A stretch of 37,686 bases of DNA from Candidatus Pullichristensenella stercorigallinarum (GTDB lineage Bacteria > Bacillota > Clostridia > Christensenellales > Aristaeellaceae), in assembly GCA_018712945.1 (NCBI GenBank), contig DVFZ01000049.1:1-37686 (forward strand). The letters are read 5' to 3'. Both the position numbers and the translations under genes were made by a program. This document shows, one piece after another, positions 7,322 to 15,601 of this stretch (position 1 is its first letter; every line of letters begins with the position of its first letter). Below the pieces are notes generated by a model. It saw only the letters and a program-made list of their open reading frames with translations. It was not told the origin of the DNA and did no database searches.

Positions 7322-7350
7322 TTGATTTTTTTCACGTTCCGTGATATGCT
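7322..7350 (+). promoter_or_regulatory. Rightward promoter of CI-like repressor gene
   Basis: TTGATT (7322-7327) and TATGCT (7345-7350) are spaced by 17 bases. Operator O3 occupies nearly all of the spacer, which suggests autoregulation of the repressor gene that starts at 7371. Confidence 0.75.
7332..7344. promoter_or_regulatory. Operator O3 of prophage switch
   Basis: TCACGTTCCGTGA is the most symmetric operator, with perfect 5-bp arms around a 3-base centre. It lies between the -35 and -10 of the rightward promoter. Confidence 0.65.
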
Positions 7351-7370
7351 GTAAAAAAGGAGGTGGCGCC

Positions 7371-7982
7371 ATGAACCGGTTGGGCGACCGCATACGCATC
7401 CTGCGCTGCGGCAGAGATCTGACCCAGCAGGCGCTGGCGGACGAACTGGGCGTATCGCGTTCCGCCGTTGCGATGTGGGAAAAGGGCGAGCGCGAACCGA
7501 ACCTGGAAACGCTGGAGGCGCTCGCGGAAATCTTCGGCGTGCCGCTGTCGGTGCTGGTAGAGCGCGCCAGCCCGGAACTGCCCGCCAATGTGATTCCGGT
7601 AACGCGGCGGCGCATACCGCTGTTGGGGGCGATCGCCGCTGGCGAGCCAATTTTCGCCGAGCAGAGCTATGAAACATACGTGGATGTGGGCGGCAGCGTG
7701 CATGCCGATTTCGCCCTGAAAGTGCAGGGCGACAGCATGGAGCCGCTCTACAAAAGCGGCGATATCGTATTTATCCGCAAACAGGACGACGTGCGCGATG
7801 GGCAGGTGGCGGCGGTGGTCATCGACGATGGCGCCACGCTCAAGCGCGTATACCACCTGCCCATCGGCGTGCAGCTCATGCCCATCAATCCCGCCTACGA
7901 GCCGATGCTCTTCACCGCCGAAAACAGCGATGTCATCCGCATTCTCGGCCTGGCGGTGGGCTATTTCCGCCGCACGGTATGA
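7371..7982 (+). CDS. CI/LexA-like phage repressor with S24 peptidase
   Basis: The 203-residue protein joins an N-terminal Xre helix-turn-helix (about residues 5-62; LTQQALADELGVSRSAV) to a C-terminal LexA-type S24 autoprotease (about 82-203). The expected self-cleavage Ala90-Gly91 lies in GAIAAGEP, the catalytic Ser122 in GDSMEP and Lys158 in ATLKR. It should keep the prophage silent and be inactivated by RecA-stimulated self-cleavage after DNA damage. The start at 7371 has GGAGG 7 bases upstream; an upstream in-frame ATG at 7341 lies inside the promoter. It faces the Xre gene across three matching operators. All catalytic residues are present, so the switch looks functional even though much of a normal phage is missing nearby. 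Confidence 0.9.
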   Translation: MNRLGDRIRILRCGRDLTQQALADELGVSRSAVAMWEKGEREPNLETLEALAEIFGVPLSVLVERASPELPANVIPVTRRRIPLLGAIAAGEPIFAEQSYETYVDVGGSVHADFALKVQGDSMEPLYKSGDIVFIRKQDDVRDGQVAAVVIDDGATLKRVYHLPIGVQLMPINPAYEPMLFTAENSDVIRILGLAVGYFRRTV

Positions 7983-8058
7983 GGAAAGGCCGCGGCCTTC
8001 CATATGGCCGCCCCGGCCCAGGCCCGGCGCCCTTCCATTGAACGCGCCAGGGCATGCC

Positions 8059-8109
8059 AAAGGCCCCGCAGTGAACGCCACATGCGGGGCCTTGCCAGCG
8101 GCCTTTTTT
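8059..8109 (+). terminator. Terminator after repressor gene
   Basis: AAGGCCCCGCA (8060-8070) pairs perfectly with TGCGGGGCCTT (8083-8093). A run of six T follows at 8104-8109 rather than directly after the stem, so it may be a weak or two-step terminator. It separates the prophage repressor from the convergent acetyltransferase gene. Confidence 0.55.
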
Positions 8110-8133
8110 CAGAAAAGCGCAGCCGCGCGCCCT

Positions 8134-8766
8134 TTAGAGCAGGCTACAGCCGGCAAAAATCTCTTTCTTGTTGGCAAGCGTCTCCTCCTGCGTGATCGGG
8201 CGGATCACGCGGCAGGGGTTGCCGGCGGCAAACGAGTGCGCGGGGATATCGTGCACCACAACGCTGCCCGCGCCGATGACGCAGCCGTCCCCAATCGTCA
8301 CGCCGGAGCACACCACTGTATTTGCACAAATCCAGCAGTCGTTCCCGATGCGAACCGGCAAGGCATAGCACAGCTGACGGACGTCCCCGTTTGGCTTGCG
8401 CATCGCCCTGCGTTCCTGCGGCAACATGGGGTGCACGGGCGTCACGATCGTCACATTGGGGCCAAAGTCGCAGTTGTTGCCAATGGTGACGGCCGCGTCG
8501 TCCTGAACGGTAAAGTTGAACGAGGCAAAAAACGAATCCCCGATTTGCGTATGGATACCGTAGTGGAAATACACCGGCCCCTGGAGCAGGCAGTTTTTCC
8601 CGATTTTGCCCAGCAGTTTTTCCAGGCACTCCTGCCGCGCCTCATCCGAATCCGCAAGGCTGTTATATACGCGGTTGAGATTGTGCGCGCGCTCCTTAAG
8701 GCGCACAAGTTCGGCATCCGCCGGATCAAACAGCCATCCGTTTTGTATGCGTTCCTCTTCGCGCAT
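8134..8766 (-). CDS. Sugar O-acetyltransferase (Maa/LacA/NodL family)
   Basis: The 210-residue product is a hexapeptide-repeat acetyltransferase that would move an acetyl group from acetyl-CoA to a sugar hydroxyl. An N-terminal helical Maa-type domain (about 1-60) is followed by a left-handed beta-helix with repeated I-G-[ND]-N/D turns, such as VTIGNNCDFGPNV and VRIGNDCWIC. The presumed catalytic His lies in TPVHPML. The ATG at 8766 has GGAGGG 8 bases upstream. The gene lies 118 bases downstream of the LacI-family gene in the same direction, so it may belong to the same transcript and to the sugar locus. The sugar substrate cannot be told from sequence. Confidence 0.88.
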   Translation of the reverse strand: MREEERIQNGWLFDPADAELVRLKERAHNLNRVYNSLADSDEARQECLEKLLGKIGKNCLLQGPVYFHYGIHTQIGDSFFASFNFTVQDDAAVTIGNNCDFGPNVTIVTPVHPMLPQERRAMRKPNGDVRQLCYALPVRIGNDCWICANTVVCSGVTIGDGCVIGAGSVVVHDIPAHSFAAGNPCRVIRPITQEETLANKKEIFAGCSLL

Positions 8767-8884
8767 TCCTGTTCCCTCCAAATTCTCAGTCTTCACCGTA
8801 AGCCAGGTTTGTTGCCGTCCGGCTCTGACGGCACACGTGGGCGGCCCGCCAGGCAAAGACCCGCGCCTTGGGGGGGGGGCGCGC

Positions 8885-9952
8885 TTATGCGTTTTGCGCG
8901 AGCGCCACAGCGTTTTCTTCCGTTCCCTGGTATTGCTGATTCGTTGTGCTTCCGCGTACGATGAGCTCCGTCTCCAAAATGACGCGCTGCGGTTCCGCGG
9001 AGGGGTTGTTGATCTGATCCGCCAGCAGGTTGCAGGCCACATAGCCCAGCTGGAACTTGGGCTGGCTGATCGTGGTAATCGCCGGATCGCTGATTGTGGC
9101 CATATCAATGTTGTCAAAGCCCACAACCATCAAATCCCCGGGCACGTTCAGGCCGATCGCCTTGGCCGTTTTGATCGCCACGGCGGCGAAAACATCTGAG
9201 GCGGCAAAAATCGCGTCGGGAGGGTTTTCCCTGGAAAGCATCTGCATGATAACCGCGCTGGAAATCGACAAATCCACGCTGGAGAGTTGGAGCATCCAAT
9301 CGTCGTTGCGTTGCAGGCCGTTTTCCCTGAGGAAATTGAGATAGCTTTCCTGCCGGTGGCGGGCGTACTTATAGCGCATGGGCCCGTTGATAAAGCCAAA
9401 CTTGCTGCAACCGCAGGACTTGAGATACTCCAGCGCTGTGCGCGTAGCAAGGCGGTCGTCCACCGAAACATAGGAAACATTGGAATCTTCGCAGTATTCG
9501 CAGCACTGCACCACCCTGGTCGCCGCGCATAGCCGCTCCAATTCCTCCCTGGAGAGCGGTTCAAGCGTAATCACGCCCGCCACCCGGTTGCTCCGGGCAA
9601 TATCAATCAGCACATTCAGGCGCTGGCCGTTGAGCATTTGGCTGTAAATCATCAGTTCATAGCCAAAATGATTCGCAGCCGCCTGGATTCCACTCGCAAT
9701 CATGTCATAAAAGGGGTTGCTGATGGAAGGCACGCACATGATCACAATCTTCCTGCTCTCCCGCTCTTTGGGGTTTTCCCGCGCGGGCAAAGCGCCCTTG
9801 AGCCTGTCTTCACATCCCAGCGCGTCCATCGCTTTGATGACTTTTTTATACGTCTCTTCATTGACAGCGCAAGTCTTGTTGATCACGCGGGAAACCGTCG
9901 CGCTTGAAACGCCCGCCATGCGTGCAATGTCGATATTGCGCGGTTTTTTCAT
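8885..9952 (-). CDS. LacI-family transcriptional regulator
   Basis: This 355-residue regulator has a classic LacI helix-turn-helix at residues 5-26 (IDIARMAGVSSATVSRVIN) followed by a hinge and a periplasmic-binding-protein-like effector domain from about residue 65, with SNPFYDMIASGIQ and VVGFDNIDMA as typical segments. It should bind a sugar-type effector and repress or activate nearby carbohydrate genes. The ATG at 9952 is preceded by GAGGGGG. A promoter is predicted at 10091-10120, leaving a leader of about 130 bases. It is the only dedicated regulator seen in the sugar locus and reads in the same direction as the ABC transporter operon that ends 400 bases away. A run of ten C lies just after its stop codon on the coding strand. 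Confidence 0.92.
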   Translation of the reverse strand: MKKPRNIDIARMAGVSSATVSRVINKTCAVNEETYKKVIKAMDALGCEDRLKGALPARENPKERESRKIVIMCVPSISNPFYDMIASGIQAAANHFGYELMIYSQMLNGQRLNVLIDIARSNRVAGVITLEPLSREELERLCAATRVVQCCEYCEDSNVSYVSVDDRLATRTALEYLKSCGCSKFGFINGPMRYKYARHRQESYLNFLRENGLQRNDDWMLQLSSVDLSISSAVIMQMLSRENPPDAIFAASDVFAAVAIKTAKAIGLNVPGDLMVVGFDNIDMATISDPAITTISQPKFQLGYVACNLLADQINNPSAEPQRVILETELIVRGSTTNQQYQGTEENAVALAQNA

Positions 9953-10351
9953 CCGTCTTCCCCCTCAAGTCCCTATGCCACAGGACTGCCACGCATTGGA
10001 AAAAATTGGTTGGGGCCAATGCTAAGAGTAAAGAAGTACCCCCCTATGTAAAAAATGACAAAAGGAACGGGGGAGGTAGTTCTAACAAATAGGATACCAC
10101 AGAATAAGCCGCTTCGTCAATCCCTCCCATGGCATACTGACGGGCTCTTTTCAAAATATAGTGGCATCACATTGGCGTCCTGCATTATTCCGGCACAGAG
10201 TTCCTCCCCTCTTCCCGTCTTCTTCCAAAGGCGCTGCCGGCAAAACCGCATGCCCTTTGCCGGGCGGCAAGCCTGCCGTGCAAACGTTCCCCGGGGCGGC
10301 CGGCCGCCGCAAAGGCCGGCCGGCGCGCTCCGGTTTCACAGCGCTTCCCGG
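9953..10351. other. Leader of LacI-family gene and operon spacer
   Basis: This 399-bp stretch between the last isomerase gene of the transporter operon and the LacI-family gene contains the LacI-gene promoter (10091-10120) and a 7-bp inverted repeat GCATTGG/CCAATGC at 9993-10022 in its leader. A GC-rich palindromic patch with GGCCGGCC on both sides lies near 10295-10325 and may end the upstream operon, though no T run follows it. No gene was seen. Confidence 0.5.
10091..10120 (-). promoter_or_regulatory. Promoter of the LacI-family gene
   Basis: On the minus strand TTGACG (10120-10115) and TATCCT (10096-10091) are separated by 18 bases. The predicted leader to the ATG at 9952 is about 130 bases long. 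Confidence 0.62.
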
Positions 10352-11368
10352 TCAGACCGCGTAGTCTTTCAGATGGTTGAGCTTGCTGTTGTGCGCCTTT
10401 TGCGTCCAGCTCAACTCGTCCGGGCCCAAATCCGCCGGCACGCATTGACGGAGGAATTCCGCCGCCTTGTGTACGCCGTCGGACGCCGTGAGCGTATCGC
10501 ATTCCATCTCAATGCTGGTGACGTAGTCATAGCCCACCGCGCGCAGTTCGGCATAAACGTTGCGCCAGAAATCCAGGCCATGGCTGTAACCCACGGTGCG
10601 GAAATTCCAGCTGCGCTTTTCCGGCTCGTCGAAATAAGCCGTATTGATCAGGCCGTTTTCGTGCACCTTCTGCTCGTCGATGCGGATATCCTTGGCGTGC
10701 ATGTGATAAATCATGCCCTTCAGCTCGCGGATCACCAGGATCGGGTCCATGCGCTGCCACAGCAGGTGGCTGAAGTCCAGGTTGACGCCGATTTCCGGCC
10801 CCACCGCGTCGCGCAGGCGCTTGACCGTCTTCGGGTTGTAGCAGCACTGGCCGGGGTGCATCTCCAGGGCGATCCGCTCAAGGTGATGCTCGCGGGCAAA
10901 CTGCACAAACTCCGTCCAGAAGGGCAGCACGCGCTCGTTCCACTGCCACTCATACATCTTTGCATAGTCAAGCGGCCAGCTGGTGGTCACCCAGTTCATC
11001 ATGTGCGCGCCTTCCCAGTCGCCCGGGCAGCCGGAAAAAGTGATGATTGTCGAAAGCCCCAGCTTTTCAGCCAGCAGCACGGCGTTGCGCATTCTGCTTA
11101 CGCTCAGCTCGCGGATTTTTTCATTGGGAGACAGCGGGTTTCCATGGCAGGAAAGCGCCGATATTTTCAGATCATATTTTTCAAACAGCGCCTTGAACGC
11201 CTCCAGCTTGCGCTCGTCCGCCAAAAGCGCCTCGGGATCGCAATGCGCCGTGCCGCTCTCCTCGCCGCAACCCAGCTCGACCATTTCAATGCCGGCGGCC
11301 TTTATTTTCTCCAGCGCGGTTTCGATGGGAAATTCGCGGAAAGCGTTTGTGTAGATGCCAATTTTCAT
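10352..11368 (-). CDS. Sugar isomerase/epimerase, type A, copy 1
   Basis: The 338-residue protein is an Xylose_isom/AP-endonuclease-2-like TIM barrel (COG1082), a family of metal-dependent sugar isomerases, epimerases and related lyases. Presumed metal ligands lie in IALEMHPG (Glu), NLDFSHL (Asp/His), YHMHAKD (His) and SIEMECD (Glu). It has the MVELGCGEE and LLWQRMDPILVIRELKG motifs that it shares with the protein at 18855-19880, which is why both are called type A here. The ATG at 11368 has AGGAGGGG 7 bases upstream. It is the last gene of the leftward transporter operon, 13 bases after a type B isomerase gene. No kinase is nearby, so a free or keto sugar substrate is as likely as a sugar phosphate. 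Confidence 0.88.
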   Translation of the reverse strand: MKIGIYTNAFREFPIETALEKIKAAGIEMVELGCGEESGTAHCDPEALLADERKLEAFKALFEKYDLKISALSCHGNPLSPNEKIRELSVSRMRNAVLLAEKLGLSTIITFSGCPGDWEGAHMMNWVTTSWPLDYAKMYEWQWNERVLPFWTEFVQFAREHHLERIALEMHPGQCCYNPKTVKRLRDAVGPEIGVNLDFSHLLWQRMDPILVIRELKGMIYHMHAKDIRIDEQKVHENGLINTAYFDEPEKRSWNFRTVGYSHGLDFWRNVYAELRAVGYDYVTSIEMECDTLTASDGVHKAAEFLRQCVPADLGPDELSWTQKAHNSKLNHLKDYAV

Positions 11369-11381
11369 GTCTGTTCCCCTC

Positions 11382-12386
11382 CTATTCCGGCAGAAAAGTC
11401 CTCTGATACTGCTCAATGGGATCCCGCCACCAGCGGCGCGTCGCCTGCTCGCGGACGAGGATTTCCTTCAGGAACGCCACGCTCTTTCGGATGCCCTCAT
11501 CCTGGCTCATCGTGTCGTCTTCATGCTCGATGCTCACAGTGCCATTATAGCCCGCTTGCGACAGGGCGACGATGATCTTGCGCCAGTAGCTCTGGCTGGT
11601 GCCGTTTCCGGGAATGCGGAACGAGAAGGGCGGATACTGCTCGCCAAGTTTCCCCATGGGGTTGAAAAAGCCGTTTTTGCCCATCTCGACCGGGTCGACA
11701 TAGGTATCCTTGGCGTGGAAATGGTAAATGCACCCGCTCAGTTTGCGGATGGCCGTGGGGATGTCGATCCCCTGCCAAATCAGGTGGCTGGGGTCAAAGT
11801 TTGCGCCGATCTCCGGCCCTACCGCTTCGCGCAGGCGCAGCAAAGTGGCCGGGTTGTATACGCAAAAGCCTGGATGCATCTCAATGGCGATATGTTTCAC
11901 ATTGTGCTCGCGCGCAAAGGCGGCGAAGTCTTTCCAGTAAGGGATCAGCCGCTGCTCCCACTGCCAGATCAGCGTGGGGACCGGGTCAAAGGGCCACACG
12001 GTGGTGCACCAGTGCGGATACTTGGAGTTTTCTTCACTGCCGGGGCAGCCGGAGAAGCACACAATCGTATCCACGCCCATTTTTTCCGCCATCAGCACCG
12101 CGTTTCTCATGATGCGGTCGTAGCGGTCGGCAATTTCCTTTACAGGGTGAACGGGATTCCCATGGCAGGAAAACGCGCTGATCCCCAACTCATATTTGGC
12201 AAACAATGCCTTAAACTGCTCGAAAGCGGCCTGGTCGTTGAGCAATACTTCCGGGTCGCAGTGCTGCGTTCCCGGCGTACCTCCGCAGCCGATCTCCACC
12301 ATCTCAATTCCCAGGCTCTTGAAATAGCGCAGCGCCTCCTCCAAAGAGAGGTTGCATACAACATTTGTCAAAATGCCCAGCTTCAT
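11382..12386 (-). CDS. Sugar isomerase/epimerase, type B, copy 1
   Basis: This 334-residue COG1082 TIM-barrel protein has the metal-site motifs IAIEMHPG, NFDPSHL, YHFHAKD and SIEHEDD. It shares with the protein at 17824-18858 the sequences GNPVHPVKEIA (A-to-G variation aside), FDPSHLIW and a C-terminal TFLPE, which sets both apart as type B. The ATG at 12386 is preceded by AGGAGG. It follows the sugar-binding protein gene after 107 bases that contain a stable hairpin, and precedes the type A gene by 13 bases. The likely role is isomerisation or epimerisation of the imported sugar or of an oxidised form of it. The exact reaction cannot be read from sequence. Confidence 0.88.
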   Translation of the reverse strand: MKLGILTNVVCNLSLEEALRYFKSLGIEMVEIGCGGTPGTQHCDPEVLLNDQAAFEQFKALFAKYELGISAFSCHGNPVHPVKEIADRYDRIMRNAVLMAEKMGVDTIVCFSGCPGSEENSKYPHWCTTVWPFDPVPTLIWQWEQRLIPYWKDFAAFAREHNVKHIAIEMHPGFCVYNPATLLRLREAVGPEIGANFDPSHLIWQGIDIPTAIRKLSGCIYHFHAKDTYVDPVEMGKNGFFNPMGKLGEQYPPFSFRIPGNGTSQSYWRKIIVALSQAGYNGTVSIEHEDDTMSQDEGIRKSVAFLKEILVREQATRRWWRDPIEQYQRTFLPE

Positions 12387-12432
12387 CAGCTTGACCTCCT
12401 AAATCGTTGTCACAGAAAGCCCATTTGACATT

Positions 12433-12462
12433 GATAGCCGAGCAATAGGATACTCGGCTATC
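12433..12462 (-). promoter_or_regulatory. Intercistronic hairpin after sugar-binding protein gene
   Basis: GATAGCCGAG (12433-12442) pairs perfectly with CTCGGCTATC (12453-12462) around a 10-base loop. The minus strand has no T run after it, so it is more likely an mRNA-stabilising or partial-attenuation structure than a full terminator. Such hairpins often let binding-protein mRNA accumulate above that of the downstream genes. Confidence 0.6.
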
Positions 12463-12493
12463 ATTACTATGGTCGTTTTTTCTTCCTGGGGGA

Positions 12494-13498
12494 TTACAGC
12501 ATCTCCGCCATCTCGTCCACGTTCTCAGCCGTGACTTCCAGCCAGGCCTGGCCGTAGATGTTCTTGCCATCGACGGTGACGTTGTTGTAGCCCTCAACGC
12601 CCAGATCCATACCGGACTCGATCGGCTCGCCGTTGATCACGCGCAGGCCAACCTGGAAGGCGGCATACTGGGCATAGCCCGGATACCAGAAGGCGCCGAA
12701 GGGGATGGTGCCGCTGAGGTAGTAGTCGCGGTGGCCAGAGGCGGAACCGACGGCCAGCACCTTGCAGGTCTCGTTCAGGCCCAGCTCTTCCACAGCGCGG
12801 CAGATGCCCGGCACGCCGGAGGAGTTGCTGCCCAGGATGACGTCGATTTCAGGATGCGCCTGCAACAGCTGCTTGGTGGCGGTGTAGTTCAGGTCGGCAT
12901 TGGTGCCGCCCTCGAGCGGGACAACTTCTTCGCCGTCCATGTCGTTGACGCACACGGTGTTCGGATAGTTCTCCGCCAGGTAGTTGTAGAACGCGCGGCA
13001 CCACTCCATGTGGGCGGGGGTGGACAGCGTGCTGGTGATGACGCAGTAGGTGAAGTCCTCACCATACAGCTCGACGGCCTTCTTGGCGAACATCTCGCCG
13101 AACTCCTGGTTGTTGAAGGCGTCAACGTTGTAGTCGATGTTGGTCAGGGTAGAACCTTCGTGGCTGACCACGACGGTGCCCTGCTCACGGGCGCCGGCCA
13201 GAACGGCGTCGCAGGCATCCGCGGCGATCGGGACAACCGTCAGGATGTCAGGCTGAAGCGCGATGGCGTCGTCCAGGCTCTGCAGCTGGGCAGCGGAGTC
13301 CATCTCGGTGGGCCCAATGTAGTGCATTTCCGCGCCGTGCTCTTCGGCCCAGCGGGTGCCTTCCCAATCCATCGAGTCGAACCAGTTGCTACCAATGGCC
13401 TTGACGACCGTGGCCACAACCAGCTGGTCGCTCTCCGCCACGCCAACAGACGCGACGCAGAACATCAGGCAGAGTACCAGGGCAATAAACTTCTTCAT
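12494..13498 (-). CDS. Sugar ABC transporter substrate-binding protein (RbsB-like)
   Basis: The 334-residue product begins with a signal peptide (MKKFIALVLCLMFCVASVGVA) and continues as a two-lobed type-I periplasmic-binding fold of the RbsB/LsrB cluster. It would capture a sugar outside the membrane and deliver it to the two permeases encoded upstream. Pocket-type segments such as GAREQGTVVVSHEGS and the LGSNSSGVPGICRAVEE stretch are typical of the family. The ATG at 13498 has AGGAGG 10 bases upstream. A Cys at position 14 sits inside the hydrophobic stretch and is not a clean lipobox, so anchoring is uncertain. The ligand may be a pentose, hexose, polyol or glycoside. Confidence 0.88.
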   Translation of the reverse strand: MKKFIALVLCLMFCVASVGVAESDQLVVATVVKAIGSNWFDSMDWEGTRWAEEHGAEMHYIGPTEMDSAAQLQSLDDAIALQPDILTVVPIAADACDAVLAGAREQGTVVVSHEGSTLTNIDYNVDAFNNQEFGEMFAKKAVELYGEDFTYCVITSTLSTPAHMEWCRAFYNYLAENYPNTVCVNDMDGEEVVPLEGGTNADLNYTATKQLLQAHPEIDVILGSNSSGVPGICRAVEELGLNETCKVLAVGSASGHRDYYLSGTIPFGAFWYPGYAQYAAFQVGLRVINGEPIESGMDLGVEGYNNVTVDGKNIYGQAWLEVTAENVDEMAEML

Positions 13499-13541
13499 TT
13501 CCAGGTTACCTCCTTTTTTTATCATAAACAGCTTTCGCCGT

Positions 13542-14579
13542 TTATTTCCGTACCTCGGCAGAGCGCAAATCCCTGTGCCCTCCAATGTGGAAAAGCCGCT
13601 TCAGATAGCCCTTCATTTCGGGCGTGGCGAATACCAGCAATCCAACCAGCATCAGGCCCCACACAGTGTCTCTTGTATAGGTGCTCGTGCCGCCCAGCGT
13701 CAGGCCGCTGGAAATGACCTGAATGCAGAACAGCGAGATGAAAATGTTGAGGATCTTGCCGCCGCCGGCCACGATCCACGCGCCGCCCATCAACACCACA
13801 AGCATGGCGTTGTTGGTAAGGCTTGTGCCATAGTCCGGGCGCAGGGCGCTCATGCGGGAGTAGCTGACCAGGCCGGCAATGGCCGAAAACAGGCCCGAGA
13901 GCATATAGCTCTTCATCAGCGTTTTGAAATTGGAAATTCCGCTGTACATGCTGGCGGTGGAGTTGGCGCCGAGCAGGCGGCACTGCGCGCCAAAGCATGT
14001 TTTTTCAAAGATGAACTCGCATATCGCATAGCAGACAATCGTCAGCACCAGCAGATAGGGGACGACGCCAAACATGTTCTGCGTGCCCAGCGCCGAGATC
14101 ATCTCCGGCGCGCCGACGATGGAGTTGCCCTTCGTCAACACAAGCGCCATGCCTTGGAAAAGCTGGCTGGTCGCGCTGGTGACCAGAACCGCCGTCAGGC
14201 CCAGGCCGGCCACGAAATAGCCGTTGAGCAGGCCGCTGAGCACGCCCGTTCCCAAAGAAACGATCAGGCCGACGATCAGGCGCATCGTGGGGTCGACAAT
14301 GATATCGCCCAGGTAGATGCCCTGCATGATACAGCCGCCGCAGATCGCGGAGAAATTCGCCACCGCCACAATGGACAGGTTCAGGCCGCCGGAAACAACG
14401 ACCGTGAACATCGCCAGGGCGTAGATGCCAATCTCGGAAAGCTGGCGGCCCATCGACTGCAGGTTGGCCATGGCGTAGAACTTCGACGGGTTGAGCAGGC
14501 CGACCAGAAGAATCAGGGCGATCAGCAGGATAATGAGCACAAACGTGCGGGAACCTTTCAGCGCTTTAAGCCTTTTCAT
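13542..14579 (-). CDS. Sugar ABC transporter permease 1 (RbsC-like)
   Basis: This 345-residue membrane protein belongs to the BPD_transp_2 permease family. It shows about nine hydrophobic segments and the family's cytoplasmic contact region around AQCRLLGANSTASMYSGI (residues 195-212), which is the EAA-like loop that docks the ATPase. The ATG at 14579 lies 19 bases after the second permease gene. Together with that protein it would form the heterodimeric channel for the sugar captured by the binding protein. The C-terminus carries a basic tail (RDLRSAEVRK) not needed for the fold. Confidence 0.88.
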   Translation of the reverse strand: MKRLKALKGSRTFVLIILLIALILLVGLLNPSKFYAMANLQSMGRQLSEIGIYALAMFTVVVSGGLNLSIVAVANFSAICGGCIMQGIYLGDIIVDPTMRLIVGLIVSLGTGVLSGLLNGYFVAGLGLTAVLVTSATSQLFQGMALVLTKGNSIVGAPEMISALGTQNMFGVVPYLLVLTIVCYAICEFIFEKTCFGAQCRLLGANSTASMYSGISNFKTLMKSYMLSGLFSAIAGLVSYSRMSALRPDYGTSLTNNAMLVVLMGGAWIVAGGGKILNIFISLFCIQVISSGLTLGGTSTYTRDTVWGLMLVGLLVFATPEMKGYLKRLFHIGGHRDLRSAEVRK

Positions 14580-14598
14580 ATTCTATCTCTCCTCCCCA

Positions 14599-15588
14599 CT
14601 ACGCTTTTTGCATGCGCCGCTCAGCAAGCGTGGAGAACAACACGCCTCCCAAGATCAGCAGACCCACGACGAAGGTGATGTAGTAGGCGGGAACGCCCAG
14701 AAGGATCAGGTTGCTCTTGATGACGGTGATGATGGCCACGCCGACGAGTATGCCGCTGACGGAGCCCTTGCCGTCCTTCATGTTACAGCCGCCAAAGATC
14801 GCCGCCGTGATTACGTCTGTTCCGCGCGAGGTAATTGTGCCCGTCTCAAACGAACCGGTGTTGCAATAGAAGTAGGTCGCCGCGATGCCGCAGCACGCGC
14901 CAAAGACCGCATAGGCAACCAGCGTGAGCTTCATGGGATTGTAGCCGACGCGCTCCACCGCAACCTTGTCGCCGCCCAGGGCGTAAATGCCGCGGCCGAG
15001 CTGCGTCTTGTTCAGGAAGATCGACAGTATGATGGCCACGATGATCACCAGCAGGATGCCGATGTTGAGTTTCGCCGTCAAGCCGGTGTCGGTCTTGATC
15101 GTCAGCAGCGAGGCCGTGCGCATCTGCAGCAGGTTCTGCGGCATTTCGGCGGTCTTGATTGTCGGCTGGTCAATAAAGATGAACGCGATGCTGCTGTAGA
15201 TCAGATCCATACCGATGGAAACGACAAAGCCGGAAAGGTTGAACTTCTTGGACAGGTAACCGCTGAGCATGCCCAGCAGCGCGCCAAAGATGCCCGATAC
15301 GATGAACGCCGTCACAAAGTCTCCGGCATATCCCAGCATTTGGAACAGGCGCAGCATCATGTAGCCGGACATCATGCCGATGCTTGTAGAGGAAAGGTCA
15401 AGGTTGCCCGTAACCATGATGACCATCATGCCAAGCGCCACGATTCCGGTAAACACCGCGTCATTGAGCATTGAGAACAGGTTGATCGCGGTAAATACCT
15501 TCGGCTGGATCAGCGCGAAGACAACCAGTATAACAACAAACAAAAGAAATTTGATATGGACCTCTTTCAGCCGAAATCTCTTTCCCAT
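14599..15588 (-). CDS. Sugar ABC transporter permease 2 (RbsC-like)
   Basis: This 329-residue BPD_transp_2 permease has about nine transmembrane segments and the ATPase-contact loop around GRGIYALGGDKVAVERVGYN (residues 190-209). The ATG at 15588 is chosen because AGGAGG lies 8 bases upstream; an upstream frame extends back to 15642 into the ATPase gene and lacks such a site. It is 13 bases downstream of the ATPase gene. Two different permeases with one ATPase and one binding protein is the usual AI-2/simple-sugar arrangement, unlike ribose transporters that use a single permease gene. Confidence 0.88.
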   Translation of the reverse strand: MGKRFRLKEVHIKFLLFVVILVVFALIQPKVFTAINLFSMLNDAVFTGIVALGMMVIMVTGNLDLSSTSIGMMSGYMMLRLFQMLGYAGDFVTAFIVSGIFGALLGMLSGYLSKKFNLSGFVVSIGMDLIYSSIAFIFIDQPTIKTAEMPQNLLQMRTASLLTIKTDTGLTAKLNIGILLVIIVAIILSIFLNKTQLGRGIYALGGDKVAVERVGYNPMKLTLVAYAVFGACCGIAATYFYCNTGSFETGTITSRGTDVITAAIFGGCNMKDGKGSVSGILVGVAIITVIKSNLILLGVPAYYITFVVGLLILGGVLFSTLAERRMQKA

Positions 15589-15601
15589 TGTGCACGCCTC
15601 C

